Source: Campylobacter concisus UNSWCS (GTDB taxonomy: Bacteria > Campylobacterota > Campylobacteria > Campylobacterales > Campylobacteraceae). From it: a DNA stretch of 64,000 bases. The notes under the pieces were generated by a model, which saw nothing but the letters and a program-made list of their open reading frames with translations, made no database searches and was not told where the DNA came from. The stretch spans positions 1-64,000 of the forward strand of contig NZ_ANNG01000005.1 in NCBI RefSeq assembly GCF_000466685.1, read 5' to 3'. Of this stretch, positions 9,041-19,164 are shown one piece after another (positions within the stretch are counted from its first letter, which is position 1; each line of letters begins with the position of its first letter). A program made the position numbers and the translations under genes.

Positions 9041-10150
9041 TTAAAATTTATCTTTTGCCTCTAGTAGCACGCCACACTCGATGTGATGAGTGTTGGCAAA
9101 CTGATCAAAGAGCGCAAATTTTATCACTTTATGGCTTTTAGTAAGCTCATTTAAATTTTCTTTTAGCGTCTCTGGATTGCATGAGATGTAGATGATGTTT
9201 TTGAAATTTCTAATGAAATTTATGACACTTTCACTTAGCCCAGCGCGTGGCGGATCGACAAGGACGTGCGAGAAGTTAAAGTCGCTCAAATTTATATCTT
9301 TTAGCCTATTAAACTCCCTAACACCAGCAAATGCGCCCATCAGCTCATCAGCGTCCATACGCAAAAATTTGATATTTTCTGCCCCATTTAGCTCACAGTT
9401 TTTAAGGGCATTTGCGATCGAGCTTTTTGAAATTTCAGTTGCAAGGACGTTTTTAAATTTAAACGAGAGTGGGATAGTAAAATTCCCATGTCCGCAGTAA
9501 AGCTCCAGCAGGTCAGCGCCACCTTGCACGCACTCTTTTGCCCAAGCTATCATCTTCTCATTTACCGCTTTATTTGGCTGGATAAAGGCATTCTCACTTA
9601 GGCTAAATTTATAATTTTGCCCTCCGACATTTAGCTCATCAACTAAATTTAGCTCACCACTTAGCAGCTTTTGACCGCGAGATCTAGCTAAGATCATCAC
9701 ATCAAGCTTGCTAGCTAGAATTTTCATCGCCGCTTCAAACTCGCCATCAAGCTTTTTATGATAAAGAAGCGTGACTAAGGTGCCGCTTTTACAGGCGATA
9801 AACTCCACTCCAAAGAGCTTTGAGCGTAAAATTTCATCATCTTGCAAGCTTTCAAGCAGCCTTGGCATGAGATGTGAAATTTGCTCGCAAACCTTTGGAC
9901 ACTCATCTATAAAGACCCTTTTGCCCTTCTCGCTTGCGTGCATCGTGTAGCTAAGCTTGCTGCCTTCGTGCCAGATGCCAAACTCAGCCCTCGTGCGGTA
10001 GTGCTTTGGGCTTGAGCTAAAAACATCAAATTTGCCCTCATAAAATGGGGAGAAATTTTGCTTAATAAGATCAGTTTTAAATGAAATTTGCTCACTATAA
10101 GGGGTAAAAAGAGTGCATGATCCGCACTCTTTTAGGTATTTGCAGTCCAA
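9041..10150 (-). CDS. trmA: tRNA (uracil-5-)-methyltransferase
   Basis: 369 residues. The SAM-binding domain begins near LLELYCGHGNFTIPL; the catalytic cysteine is in YISCNPETL, and the C-terminal LFDQFANTHHIECGVLL is the TrmA signature, so it probably makes m5U54 in tRNA. Unusual for TrmA, the N-terminus carries CKYLKECGSC, a CX5CGXC pattern like the Fe-S motif of RlmD. The start is TTG at 10150, just after the antiporter stop codon; no ATG or GTG lies close by. It probably relies on translational coupling. Confidence 0.88.
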   Translation of the reverse strand: MDCKYLKECGSCTLFTPYSEQISFKTDLIKQNFSPFYEGKFDVFSSSPKHYRTRAEFGIWHEGSKLSYTMHASEKGKRVFIDECPKVCEQISHLMPRLLESLQDDEILRSKLFGVEFIACKSGTLVTLLYHKKLDGEFEAAMKILASKLDVMILARSRGQKLLSGELNLVDELNVGGQNYKFSLSENAFIQPNKAVNEKMIAWAKECVQGGADLLELYCGHGNFTIPLSFKFKNVLATEISKSSIANALKNCELNGAENIKFLRMDADELMGAFAGVREFNRLKDINLSDFNFSHVLVDPPRAGLSESVINFIRNFKNIIYISCNPETLKENLNELTKSHKVIKFALFDQFANTHHIECGVLLEAKDKF

Positions 10151-10152
10151 AT

Positions 10153-11856
10153 TTATGCCGCTTTCTCTTCGACTTTTTTGCCTACAAATCTAACCAAAGC
10201 CCAGATCGCTAAAAATCCGCAAGGAAGTGCGATCCAAACGCTAAGACCAAGTGCCACTGGCAAGTAGCCAACAAGCACACAAACCACGCAAACGCTAAGT
10301 GCGTAGACCATCTGTGTCGAGACGTGATCGATGTGGCTACATCCTGCACCCATTGATGAAAGTATCGTAGTATCTGAGATCGGCGAGCAGTGATCACCAA
10401 AGATAGCGCCCGTTAGAACGCTTGAGATATTTACGATCATATAAGCATGCATCGCATCACCATCTAGGCCGTAGTTTTTGCCAACTGCATAAGCTAGCGG
10501 GATAGCAAGAGGCATCAAAATGCCCATCGTGCCGTAGCTTGTGCCAGTTGAGAAGCTGATAAATGAGCCAAGGATGAAAACAGCCACAGGCAGGATAAAT
10601 TTAGGCGTTGAGTCACTTAATAGATCGACCAAATATCTTGAAGTGCCAAGCTCTTTGATAACCGCGCTAAGGCTCCATGCAAGAAGTAAGATAACAACTG
10701 TGATGATCATAGTTTTCCAGCCTTTTACCCATGTGCTAATGGCCTCTTTGACGTCAAAAATTTTGCGCCAAACGCCCATGACGATAGCCACGATACTAGC
10801 TAGCAATGCTGCTTGAAATAGCGATGTAGCAGAGTCTGCTGCACCAAAAGTATCTTTAAATGTTGAAAACGAAAGTGGATTTGCAAGTGCATTTTTAAGA
10901 GTATCGCCCTCAAGTGCAGCAAGACCGCTAAAATAAAAGCTAGTAAATGCGCCGATAACTAGCACAAGAAGCGGCACGATAGCATTTGAAGCGCTTAGTT
11001 TTACGCCCTCTTTTGGCTCAAGAGTCTTATCTTCAAGGTCTTGAATTTGTGTTTTGCCAGAGTGAAGCTCACCCTTTCTAGCGCGCCTCTCAGCTGCTAG
11101 CATAGGACCATACTCGCGCTGCATCAAGGCTGTGCAGACGATGAAAAATAAAATGAATAGGTTGTAAAATCTATATGGAATGGTCTCGATAAATATAGAA
11201 TAAGCGTTTATGCCAGTCTCACCGATAAGCTCGTAGCCCTTTTCGATGAGCGAAACCTCAAGTCCGACCCATGTAGAGATGATAGCAATACCTGCAATCG
11301 GTGCTGCAGTGGCATCGATGATGAAAGCAAGCTTTTCGCGGCTTATTTTAAATTTATCGCTTATTGGTCTCATGATAGGACCAACAATTAGGGCGTTTGC
11401 ATAGTCATCGAAAAATACAAAGATACCCATAAGCCAAGTTGAAATTTGAGCTGAGACGCCAGTTTTTGCCTTTTTGCTAAGCCAAAGAGCAACCGCCTTT
11501 GTGCCGCCCATCTTTGTAATAAGTGCGACCACGCCGCCTATACAAAGCACTTGAAGCAAGATGCCAGCATCAGTGCTATCAGCCATCGACTCAACCACTC
11601 TTGAAACGATGCCTGTAAAGCCTTTGATGATGCCCATAAAGACATTTTCATTAACGATATTTATAAGAAAAGTTCCGCTAAAAACACCGATAAATAGCGA
11701 CAAGATGACATCTTTTGTGATAAAAGCAAGCGCTATTGCCACAACTGGTGGTATAAGCGTGAAAACGCCGTAAATTTGTGCGTTTCTTTTGGCGACTTCT
11801 GGATCAACACCAAAAAGCGCGACACTAAAAAATAGTAATAATAAAATTTGTCTCAC
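10153..11856 (-). CDS. NhaC-family Na+/H+ antiporter
   Basis: 567 residues with about 12 or more membrane helices. The region with FFDDYANALIVGPIMRPISDKFKISREKLAFIIDATAAPIA is typical of the NhaC/YufR antiporter family, and FGDHCSPISDTTILSSMGAGCSHIDHV marks the C-terminal half. It should exchange Na+ for H+ across the inner membrane. The start is GTG at 11856, with AAGGAG five bases upstream. It sits 9 bases after the dehydrogenase gene and two bases before trmA, so the group is probably one operon. The same order (trmA, antiporter, dehydrogenase, ankyrin gene, acnB) is what I recall in C. jejuni. Confidence 0.88.
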   Translation of the reverse strand: MRQILLLLFFSVALFGVDPEVAKRNAQIYGVFTLIPPVVAIALAFITKDVILSLFIGVFSGTFLINIVNENVFMGIIKGFTGIVSRVVESMADSTDAGILLQVLCIGGVVALITKMGGTKAVALWLSKKAKTGVSAQISTWLMGIFVFFDDYANALIVGPIMRPISDKFKISREKLAFIIDATAAPIAGIAIISTWVGLEVSLIEKGYELIGETGINAYSIFIETIPYRFYNLFILFFIVCTALMQREYGPMLAAERRARKGELHSGKTQIQDLEDKTLEPKEGVKLSASNAIVPLLVLVIGAFTSFYFSGLAALEGDTLKNALANPLSFSTFKDTFGAADSATSLFQAALLASIVAIVMGVWRKIFDVKEAISTWVKGWKTMIITVVILLLAWSLSAVIKELGTSRYLVDLLSDSTPKFILPVAVFILGSFISFSTGTSYGTMGILMPLAIPLAYAVGKNYGLDGDAMHAYMIVNISSVLTGAIFGDHCSPISDTTILSSMGAGCSHIDHVSTQMVYALSVCVVCVLVGYLPVALGLSVWIALPCGFLAIWALVRFVGKKVEEKAA

Positions 11857-11865
11857 ATAAACTCC

Positions 11866-12612
11866 TTAAAATTTTTCTATCGCAAGCCCAGCCCAAGTCT
11901 GCGTATTTGCCATGACTTCGACCCTGTTTATATTGACACTTCCGGGCATATTTAGACAATTAACCAAAATAGTCGCGATATCCTCAGACGTGATGAAATT
12001 TGTATTTTCATAAAGACTATCCGCCTTCGCTTTATCTCCTCTAAATCTAACCTCGCTAAATTCAGTCTTACAAAGCCCTGGCTCGATGTTTGTCACCCTG
12101 ATATTAGTGCCAACTAGATCGTTTCTTAAATTTAAGCTAAACTGCTTTACAAAGGCCTTTGTAGCGCCATAAACGTTGCTGCCAGGATATGGCCACGAGC
12201 CAGCTGTCGAGCCTAGGTTAAAGATATAGCCCTTTTCTTGCTTATAAAGTAGCGGCAAAACCGCCTTTGTCGAGTAAATGAGACCCTTGACGTTGGTGTC
12301 TATCATCGCTTCAAAGTCCTCTACCTTCGCATCTATCGTCTTTTCAAGGCCAAGCGCCATACCAGCGTTGTTTACAAGCACTTCGATGTCCTTAAATTTA
12401 TCAGGCAGGCTCTCTACCGCCTTAAAAACAGCCTCTTTATCGCGTATGTCAGCTACGATGATATGCGTATCGCCAAGCTCGCTTGCAAGCTTTTTTAGCC
12501 TATCTTCGCGCCTTGCAAGAGCGACTATCTTGTAGCCCTCTTTTGAGAGTCTTCTGGCGATCGCCTCGCCAAATCCAGATGTTGCACCGGTTACAAAAGC
12601 TGTCTTTTTCAT
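11866..12612 (-). CDS. Short-chain dehydrogenase (YdfG-like)
   Basis: 248 residues, the normal classical SDR length. The nucleotide-binding TGATSGFG motif is at residues 8-15, NNAG at 81-84, and the catalytic set S135, Y148 and K152 in YGATK is intact. The R34/R35 pair after the second strand suggests NADP rather than NAD. The overall pattern resembles YdfG, an NADP-dependent 3-hydroxy acid dehydrogenase; the actual substrate is not known. Starts with ATG after AGGAAAAACC. Confidence 0.88.
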   Translation of the reverse strand: MKKTAFVTGATSGFGEAIARRLSKEGYKIVALARREDRLKKLASELGDTHIIVADIRDKEAVFKAVESLPDKFKDIEVLVNNAGMALGLEKTIDAKVEDFEAMIDTNVKGLIYSTKAVLPLLYKQEKGYIFNLGSTAGSWPYPGSNVYGATKAFVKQFSLNLRNDLVGTNIRVTNIEPGLCKTEFSEVRFRGDKAKADSLYENTNFITSEDIATILVNCLNMPGSVNINRVEVMANTQTWAGLAIEKF

Positions 12613-12620
12613 GGTTTTTC

Positions 12621-13832
12621 CTAATTGAAATTTGGTCTTAAACCCAAATTTTCTAAAAATTTGATCGTCTTTTCGTTTTGTTCTTTCATGGCATAGTCAA
12701 GCGCGTTAAACCCAGCATCATCAGTCGCGTTTATATCAGCGCCGCTATCTATCAAAAGCTTTAAAATTTCAGGCGTTGCATGAGCTGCTGCGTGCATGAA
12801 AACGCTTCTGTTTGTATGCTCTAGGCCGCACGTATCTTCAACCTGCGCTTGGCCAAAATTTATCATATTCATCTTAGTATTTTCATCTATGTAGCTCTCG
12901 TTCGCTTTTGCCCCACTCTTTAGCAAAAACTCACAAAGAGGCGCATCTTCAAACTGCACAGCGTAAAAAAGCGCACTTTTGCCAAAGAAATTTTTATGAT
13001 TTACATCGGCTCTATTTTTAAGCAAAATTTTTACATTTTCTAAATTTTTAAGAGCAAAAAAGAGCGGCGTCTCATCGCCTAAATTTAGATCCGCCCCGCG
13101 CCTTATGATCTCTTCTATCATGTCACCACTTTTGTCATTTAGCAGTGCGATATCAAGTAAATTTGTAAGCTCAGCGGTACTAAAATTTTTTGAGTAGAGC
13201 AAATTTGCAAGCTCATCTTGGCTTAGCTTTTGAGCCATCATCTTTTGCTCAGAAGTTAGAGCCTTAGCCTTATTTACCTTTTTGCCGACACTAAAGCTTA
13301 AAAACTCATTTATCACGCTAGTTGCGTAGTAAGCGGCACTTGCACTATCAACGCCCAAAGCCTCGTAAAATTTAACTAGCGGAGTTTGAGCGTTTTTATA
13401 AGCTTCGCTAAATTTTTTATATTTTAAAAAGTTAAACAAGCTCTCATTTGCCCAGTATCTAAAATACTCCATTTGAGCGTCTTTTTGAGCCTCAGCAGCC
13501 TCTGGCTTTGCAAGCTCTTTTTGATAGATTTCAGGGACAAATGAAGCTCTTAGCAAGATCCATCTAAATTTATTTAAATTTTCTCTATAAACGCCCTCTC
13601 CAACGCAACTTTGAGACTCACTTCTAACTGCCACGCTCGCATCAAAAAGCTCTTTTACCTCTTTTAAATTTAAAAGCGAGCCATCGCAATAAAATAGCCC
13701 CTCATTCACGTAAGCAAGCTCTTTTGGAGTAGTTTTAAAGCTCTCTTTTTTAGCAAGGTCCTCGCACTCTAGTGCATGCAAATTTGCAAAAAGACAAACG
13801 CTAAAAAAGAAGGGGAAAACTATCTTTCTCAT
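12621..13832 (-). CDS. Periplasmic ankyrin-repeat protein
   Basis: 403 residues. Signal peptide MRKIVFPFFFSVCLFANLHA, then an N-terminal alpha-helical region without known motif, then ankyrin repeats from about residue 220 to the end (for example GDETPLFFALKNLENVKILL, GKSALFYAVQFEDAPLCEFL and GFNALDYAMKEQNEKTIKFL). Ankyrin repeats bind proteins; the partner is unknown. It has several cysteines, fitting an oxidised periplasmic fold. I chose ATG at 13832 because AAGGAG lies five bases upstream; a TTG directly before it is less likely. It probably shares a transcript with acnB, which ends 33 bases upstream. Confidence 0.88.
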   Translation of the reverse strand: MRKIVFPFFFSVCLFANLHALECEDLAKKESFKTTPKELAYVNEGLFYCDGSLLNLKEVKELFDASVAVRSESQSCVGEGVYRENLNKFRWILLRASFVPEIYQKELAKPEAAEAQKDAQMEYFRYWANESLFNFLKYKKFSEAYKNAQTPLVKFYEALGVDSASAAYYATSVINEFLSFSVGKKVNKAKALTSEQKMMAQKLSQDELANLLYSKNFSTAELTNLLDIALLNDKSGDMIEEIIRRGADLNLGDETPLFFALKNLENVKILLKNRADVNHKNFFGKSALFYAVQFEDAPLCEFLLKSGAKANESYIDENTKMNMINFGQAQVEDTCGLEHTNRSVFMHAAAHATPEILKLLIDSGADINATDDAGFNALDYAMKEQNEKTIKFLENLGLRPNFN

Positions 13833-13868
13833 CAAAGCTCCTTAAAATTTCGCGATATTGTAACAAAT

Positions 13869-16454
13869 TTATATACTAAACTCGCTTATTTCATTAAAAT
13901 TTAGGTATTTATAAATTTGATCTTTGTTTAAACTAAGACTATCTCTTACTATCTTTTTATACTCACTAACACTTGGCAAACGCCCTAGCAGCGCGCATAC
14001 AGCGGCTAGCTCGGCACTTCCTAGATAGACCTTTGCGCCCATGCCCATTCTGTTGTCAAAATTTCTTGTCGATGTCGAAAAAACAACGGCATTGTCGTTC
14101 ACTCTTGCTTGATTACCCATGCAAAGCGAGCAGCCTGGCACCTCTGTCCTAGCCTCCAGCCTCTTAAATATCTCATAAACGCCCTCATCTTCAAGCGTTT
14201 TTTTGTCCATCTTTGTTGGCGGCGCGATCCAAAGCCTAGTTGTAAGCTTGCTCTCACGCTCTAAAATTCTAGCAAGCGCCCTGTAATGGCCGATATTTGT
14301 CATACAGCTACCCACAAAGACCTCGTCGATGTTGTGCGCTCTTTTGTTATCGGCTAAAATTTCACTTAGCGTCGCCACGTCGTCTGGGTCGTTTGGACAA
14401 GCCAAAATCGGCTCATCTATCTTGGATAAATCAATCTCTAAAATTTCAGCATATCTTGCGTCCTTGTCGGCTCTTAAAAGAGTTGGATTTTCTAGCCATT
14501 TTTGCATCTTCTCTTTTCGCCTAGCAAGCGTTTCGTGGCTCTCATATCCTGCTTTTATCATAGCTTCAATTAGCGCAACGTTTGAGCGAACGTACTCCGC
14601 GACGCTAGCCTCGCTTAAATTTACCACACAAGCTGCCGCCGAGCGCTCAGCCGAAGCATCGCTTAGCTCAAATGCCTGCTCCACTTTTAGGCTCTCTAGC
14701 CCTTCTATCTCTAAAATTTTGCCTGCAAAAATGTTCTTTTTATTTTTCTTTTCAACGCTTAAAAGCCCTTTTTTGATAGCAAAATAAGGTATCGCATTGA
14801 CAAGATCACGAAGTGTCACGCCCTCTTTTAGCTCGCCTTTAAATTTGATCAAAACTGACTCTGGCATATTTAGTGGCATCATACCAAGCACCGCTGCAAA
14901 CGCCACTAGGCCACTGCCTGCTGGAAAGCTAATGCCAATAGGAAATCTCGTGTGACTATCGCCGCCCGTGCCCACCGTGTCAGGCAAGACCATGCGGTTT
15001 AGCCACGAGTGGATGACGCCGTCACCTGGTTTTAGGCTCACGCCGCCACGCAAATTTATAAATTTAGGTAGGCTCTCATGCATCACAAGGTCGCTTGGCT
15101 TTGGATAAGCAGCCGTGTGGCAAAAGCTTTGCAAGACAAAATCCGCCCCAAAACTAAGGCTAGCAAGCTCTTTTATCTCATCTCTAGTCATGGGCCCAGT
15201 GGTGTCTTGCGAGCCAACGGTCAAAATTTCAGGCTCCACGTAGGCCCCAGCTCTCACACCAGCCTTGCCGCAAGCCTTGCCGACCATCTTTTGAGCGAGC
15301 GTATAGCCACCGCCTAGCTCTTTTGGCTGATCTGGCTTTATGAAAATTTGCTCCTCGCCAAGCCCCAAGGCCTCTCTAACCTTTTTGGTCACTTGCCTAC
15401 CTATCATCAAAGGTATCCTGCCGCCTGCTCTTATCTCGTCGCTTAGGGTATTTGGACTTAGTTTAAAGTTTGCCACGAGCTTTTTTTGGGCGCCTGCGAG
15501 CTTATAAATTTCGCCTTTAAATGGCCAAATTTCTATCTCATCGCCCATTTCTAGCTCATTTACGTTTGCAACTATCGGCAGTGCGCCGCTATCTTCGGCG
15601 GTGTTAAAAAATATCGGAGCTATGGTCGTGCCGATCACGATGCCGCCAGTTTTTTTGTTTGGCACGCCCTCTATCTCATCGCCAAGGTGCCACTGTATAG
15701 AGTTTATACCGCTCTTTCTGCTGCTGCCAGTGCCGACCACGTCGCCAACATATGCCACGCTCTTGCCAAGGCTTTTTAGCTCTTTTAGGACTTCTAAGCC
15801 CTCAGGCATCTTTTTAACCAGCATCACCTTTGCGTGAAGCGGTATGTCAGCCCTTGTATAGGCCTCGCTTGCAGGGCTTAGATCATCTGTATTTGTCTCA
15901 CCAGGCACCTTAAAAACTACCGCCTTTATGCACTCATCAAGCGGCTTTTTATGCATAAACCACTCCGCGTTTGCCCAAGAAGCAAGCACCTCTTTTGCAA
16001 ATTTATTGCTATTTGCTAGATTTGCGATCTCGTCAAAATGCTCATGCACCAAAATGATATTTTTTAGCTCATTTGACGCAGCTTGCGCGATAGTTTCGTC
16101 GCTATTTTTTAGCGCTCGCACCAAAATTTCTACGTTGTATCCGCCAAGCATCTTGCCTAAAATTTTAATGGCACGAACCGCATCAAGGCCGTCTATCTTA
16201 AGCCCATCTATCACCTCGCCAAGAAATTCTGCCTTTATCTTTGCCGCGTCATCAACACCTGGATTTACGCGATTTGTGAGCAAATTTATAAGAAATTTTA
16301 GCTCGTTTTGCGCCTTTTCATCGCCACTAGAGTTGCCAGCAAGTCTCATTAGCTCGCAAATTTCGCTTGTTTGCTTGGCATTTAGCGCAAGCGGTGGCAC
16401 GCCCTCTTTTTCTCGCTCACTCACGTGTTTTTCGTAGTCGGTAAAAAAGCTCAT
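13869..16454 (-). CDS. acnB: Aconitate hydratase B
   Basis: 861 residues, the length of AcnB. It isomerises citrate to isocitrate in the TCA cycle. The 4Fe-4S cysteines are visible in [12 protein letters not shown] and [10 protein letters not shown], in the C-terminal quarter. The N-terminal region has the HEAT-like domain, then the swivel domain ([18 protein letters not shown]), in the domain order unique to AcnB. In this group it is the only aconitase. Starts at ATG with AAAGGAAATTT upstream. Antisense open frames over this gene are shadows. Confidence 0.96.
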   Translation of the reverse strand: MSFFTDYEKHVSEREKEGVPPLALNAKQTSEICELMRLAGNSSGDEKAQNELKFLINLLTNRVNPGVDDAAKIKAEFLGEVIDGLKIDGLDAVRAIKILGKMLGGYNVEILVRALKNSDETIAQAASNELKNIILVHEHFDEIANLANSNKFAKEVLASWANAEWFMHKKPLDECIKAVVFKVPGETNTDDLSPASEAYTRADIPLHAKVMLVKKMPEGLEVLKELKSLGKSVAYVGDVVGTGSSRKSGINSIQWHLGDEIEGVPNKKTGGIVIGTTIAPIFFNTAEDSGALPIVANVNELEMGDEIEIWPFKGEIYKLAGAQKKLVANFKLSPNTLSDEIRAGGRIPLMIGRQVTKKVREALGLGEEQIFIKPDQPKELGGGYTLAQKMVGKACGKAGVRAGAYVEPEILTVGSQDTTGPMTRDEIKELASLSFGADFVLQSFCHTAAYPKPSDLVMHESLPKFINLRGGVSLKPGDGVIHSWLNRMVLPDTVGTGGDSHTRFPIGISFPAGSGLVAFAAVLGMMPLNMPESVLIKFKGELKEGVTLRDLVNAIPYFAIKKGLLSVEKKNKKNIFAGKILEIEGLESLKVEQAFELSDASAERSAAACVVNLSEASVAEYVRSNVALIEAMIKAGYESHETLARRKEKMQKWLENPTLLRADKDARYAEILEIDLSKIDEPILACPNDPDDVATLSEILADNKRAHNIDEVFVGSCMTNIGHYRALARILERESKLTTRLWIAPPTKMDKKTLEDEGVYEIFKRLEARTEVPGCSLCMGNQARVNDNAVVFSTSTRNFDNRMGMGAKVYLGSAELAAVCALLGRLPSVSEYKKIVRDSLSLNKDQIYKYLNFNEISEFSI

Positions 16455-16575
16455 AAATTTCCTTTGTGATTTTGCCAGTTTTAGTCCAAAATCGCTGATT
16501 TTGCTTGCATTTTATCAAAAAGCAAAACAATCTAAAGTAAAATTTGCCCAAAATTTCAAATTTCAAGGAGCAAAT

Positions 16576-17034
16576 GTGTCAAAAGCCTACCTAAAATCGC
16601 CCATTGGAATTTTAGAGATCGTTACTAGCGAAAATGGAATTTGTGAGATAAATTTTGTAGATAAATTTGAAAAAGTTGCGGTAAAAGATGAAAATTTAAA
16701 GCTTTGTTTAGATGAACTAGAGGCTTATTTTAAGGGAGAGCTTAAAAAATTTAGCGTTAGACTTGATGTAAAAACGACCAAATTTAGAGCCAAAATTTAT
16801 GAAAATTTGCAAAAAGTACCATACGGCGAGACGACCACATACGCAGCTCTTGCACTTGCCGCTGGTCACAAGAACGCTTACCGCGCGGCGGGATCTGCAA
16901 ATGCCAAAAACCCCGTGCCTATCATCATCCCCTGCCACAGAGTACTCTCTCACAGCGGCCTTGGTGGCTACTCAGGCGGCGAAGGCCTGCCAACTAAAAT
17001 TTGGCTCTTAGAACATGAAGCAAAGCATAAATAG
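16576..17034 (+). CDS. ogt: Methylated-DNA--protein-cysteine methyltransferase
   Basis: 152 residues. It removes methyl groups from O6-methylguanine by transferring them to its own cysteine, in the PIIIPCHRVL motif; the DNA-binding region includes the arginine finger in GHKNAYRAAG. I chose GTG at 16576 because AAGGAG lies six bases upstream and the protein then begins SKAYLKSPIGILEI, as expected for the family; the frame is open from a TTG at 16501 but that has no ribosome site and adds a low-complexity tail. It is divergent from acnB. Confidence 0.92.
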   Translation: MSKAYLKSPIGILEIVTSENGICEINFVDKFEKVAVKDENLKLCLDELEAYFKGELKKFSVRLDVKTTKFRAKIYENLQKVPYGETTTYAALALAAGHKNAYRAAGSANAKNPVPIIIPCHRVLSHSGLGGYSGGEGLPTKIWLLEHEAKHK

Positions 17035-17120
17035 CTAGAAATTTAAATTTGACCTTTAAAAGTTTTTATTAAATTTTAAAATTTATGAGCGAGCGTATCT
17101 AAAATTTATTGGGGCTTTTA

Positions 17121-17157
17121 AAACGCATGCGACACAATGGTGCTATCGCATGCAGTT
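17121..17157. terminator. Bidirectional terminator between ogt and antiporter gene
   Basis: GCATGCGA (17125-17132) and TCGCATGC (17146-17153) form a perfect eight-base stem, flanked by AAAAC and GTTTT that can extend it. Runs of T follow on both strands. It lies between two convergent genes; the rest of this 199-base gap is AT-rich and empty. Confidence 0.65.
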
Positions 17158-17233
17158 TTATTTTTAAAAATTTATCGTGCGTTATAAATTTATAAAATCA
17201 AAATTCAGCATCAAACGATGACAAAACTTAAAT

Positions 17234-18676
17234 TTAATACGTTAAATACTTAATCGTATCTTGATAAAGCACTTGATTTTCGCATTGTATCAGTAATAGG
17301 TCATTTTCTTCAAAGATTGTTGAGCCAGTTGGTTTTAGATACTCGTTTTTACGCTTTACAAGCAGGATCAAAAACTCACTTGGTAGCTCAAGCTGAGCTA
17401 AGTTTTTGCCAACTAGCTTTGAGCCGTAGTGTATGGTGTGCTGGTGAAGCGTGTAGGTAAGGATCGGTGAGTTTACGATGACTTCAGCTGGCGCCTGCTC
17501 GCTCTCTTTGACCTTAAATTTATCAGCCGCAAAGCCGATCGACATACCCTGCATCAAAATAGAGATCAAAACCATGAAAAATATAATGTTAAAAATCATA
17601 CCCGAGTCTGGAATACCATCTACATAAACATAGGTCGCAAGCACGATAGGCACGACGCCTCTTAGCCCAACCCATGAGATGAAAATTTGCTCATTTATCT
17701 TAAATTTAGAAAAGGCAAGCGAGGCAAAAACACCAAGCGGCCTAGCAACGAGCATGAGCCATAATGCCAAAATAAGCGCCAACAGCGCAGTTGCAGGAAG
17801 TTGTGAGGGATTTACCAAAAGGCCAAGCGTCAAAAAGACCACTATCTGCATCATCCAAGCGATACCGTCGTGAAAGCCGATCAAATTTTTCTTATGTGAA
17901 AACTCTTTTTTATTTATAAAAATTCCCGCTATATAAACAGCCAAATAGCCGTTTCCACCGATCTTGAAACAAATCGTGTATAAAAGTAAGATCCAAGCGA
18001 TAGAAAAAACTGGATAAAGTCCCCAGCTCTTTAGGCTAAGTCTGTTGAAAATAGCTGGTAGCGCCACGCCAAAAAGATAGCCCATGCTTATGCCGATGCC
18101 AAACTGCTTAACCAGCGTGATCGCCCACTCAGTCGCTGTTGGCGTGCTATTTAGCGAGATCATCTGAATGATCGTCATAGTTAAAAATATCGCCATTGGA
18201 TCGTTTGAGCCAGATTCCAACTCAAGCAATGGTGCAATGCTATTTTTAAGTGAAATTTTCTTGGCTCTTAGTATGGCAAATACCGCTGCTGCGTCTGTTG
18301 AAGAGATAATGGAGCCTAGCAAAAAGGCTTCCGCCCAGGTAAAATCAAGCAGATATTTTGCTACTGGAGCGATAGCTAGCGCGGTTAAGAAAACACCAAG
18401 TGTAGCAAGCGCTAAACCTCTACCAAAGATAGGTTTAATCGCTGCAAAATCAGTATCTAGCCCACCAGCATAAAGTATAAAAATAAGTGCTAGCATGCCG
18501 ACATTTTGAGCGATCATTTGATCATCAAAATTTACGCCCAGCAAGCCATCTGAGCCAGCTAGCATGCCAACGCCTAAAAATATTATTAAAGATGGAATTC
18601 CAAATTTATCAGAGATCTTACTTAAAAGAATGCTAGTTATAAGCAAAACTGCAAAAAATAGTAGTAAATTCTCCAA
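17234..18676 (-). CDS. CPA1-type K+/H+ antiporter with C-terminal RCK-C domain
   Basis: 480 residues: about 12 membrane helices with the transport-site region LLELESGSNDPMAIFLT, then a soluble TrkA-C/RCK-C domain (residues 395-480) that should bind a small ligand. The arrangement resembles NhaP2/CvrA proteins, which exchange K+ or Na+ for protons. The start is TTG at 18676, with GGAG five bases upstream; there is no ATG nearby that keeps the first helix. It follows the degenerate GGDEF gene by 20 bases and is probably the last gene of the cprRS transcript. Confidence 0.88.
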   Translation of the reverse strand: MENLLLFFAVLLITSILLSKISDKFGIPSLIIFLGVGMLAGSDGLLGVNFDDQMIAQNVGMLALIFILYAGGLDTDFAAIKPIFGRGLALATLGVFLTALAIAPVAKYLLDFTWAEAFLLGSIISSTDAAAVFAILRAKKISLKNSIAPLLELESGSNDPMAIFLTMTIIQMISLNSTPTATEWAITLVKQFGIGISMGYLFGVALPAIFNRLSLKSWGLYPVFSIAWILLLYTICFKIGGNGYLAVYIAGIFINKKEFSHKKNLIGFHDGIAWMMQIVVFLTLGLLVNPSQLPATALLALILALWLMLVARPLGVFASLAFSKFKINEQIFISWVGLRGVVPIVLATYVYVDGIPDSGMIFNIIFFMVLISILMQGMSIGFAADKFKVKESEQAPAEVIVNSPILTYTLHQHTIHYGSKLVGKNLAQLELPSEFLILLVKRKNEYLKPTGSTIFEENDLLLIQCENQVLYQDTIKYLTY

Positions 18677-18696
18677 ATAAACTCCACAAAATTATA

Positions 18697-19134
18697 TTAA
18701 ATTATACTTTCAAAAACTTCAAATTTATCTTGATTTACAAGCATCTCAAGCAAGACGCCGTAGTTGTCTTTTATCTCATCTTGAAGTTTTATAGCAAGCT
18801 CTTTTGCGTCTTTTCCATCTTTTGGATAGGTAACTACTAGATCGATCGGCTCAGCGTTTAAAAACTCTTGTATGCCAGTTAGTAGCTCGCTAGCGCCTCT
18901 TTCGTTTGTGCCGTGAAGCACGACTACGTAGTGTTCGTTTTCTCTTATGACAACGTCTGTTTGTCTTAGGATTTTTTCAAAAATTTCGCCATATTCTTTA
19001 CTATTTGGCAAAGAAAAATATATCAAAGATAAATTTTTCGCATAGTCCTTTACGTTTTTGTATCGCTTTATGAAAGCTATCTCAAGATCGATTATTGATA
19101 AAATATCAACTGCCGAGAAGATTTTTGCCGCCAT
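18697..19134 (-). CDS. Degenerate GGDEF-like single-domain protein
   Basis: 145 residues with no signal or membrane segment. I do not recognise it by name. The stretch LRQTDVVIRENEHYVVVL, followed by helix GASELLTGIQEFL and YPKDGKDAKEL, follows the pattern of a GGDEF nucleotide-cyclase core, but the GG(D/E)EF motif reads ENEHY, so it would not make c-di-GMP. It lies 30 bases after the cprS stop codon with AAGGAG before its ATG, and 20 bases before an antiporter gene, so it is probably co-transcribed with the two-component pair. Fold assignment is inference from pattern only. Confidence 0.7.
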   Translation of the reverse strand: MAAKIFSAVDILSIIDLEIAFIKRYKNVKDYAKNLSLIYFSLPNSKEYGEIFEKILRQTDVVIRENEHYVVVLHGTNERGASELLTGIQEFLNAEPIDLVVTYPKDGKDAKELAIKLQDEIKDNYGVLLEMLVNQDKFEVFESII

Positions 19135-19164
19135 TTTTACACTCCTTTTTTTGCGGTTTTGATT

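Noticed and set aside
15928-16437. Long open frame opposite acnB (169 codons), and a similar one at 14329-14787
   Set aside because: Both are antisense to a confident, intact gene, have Ser/Phe/Ala-rich low-quality translations, and lack ribosome sites.
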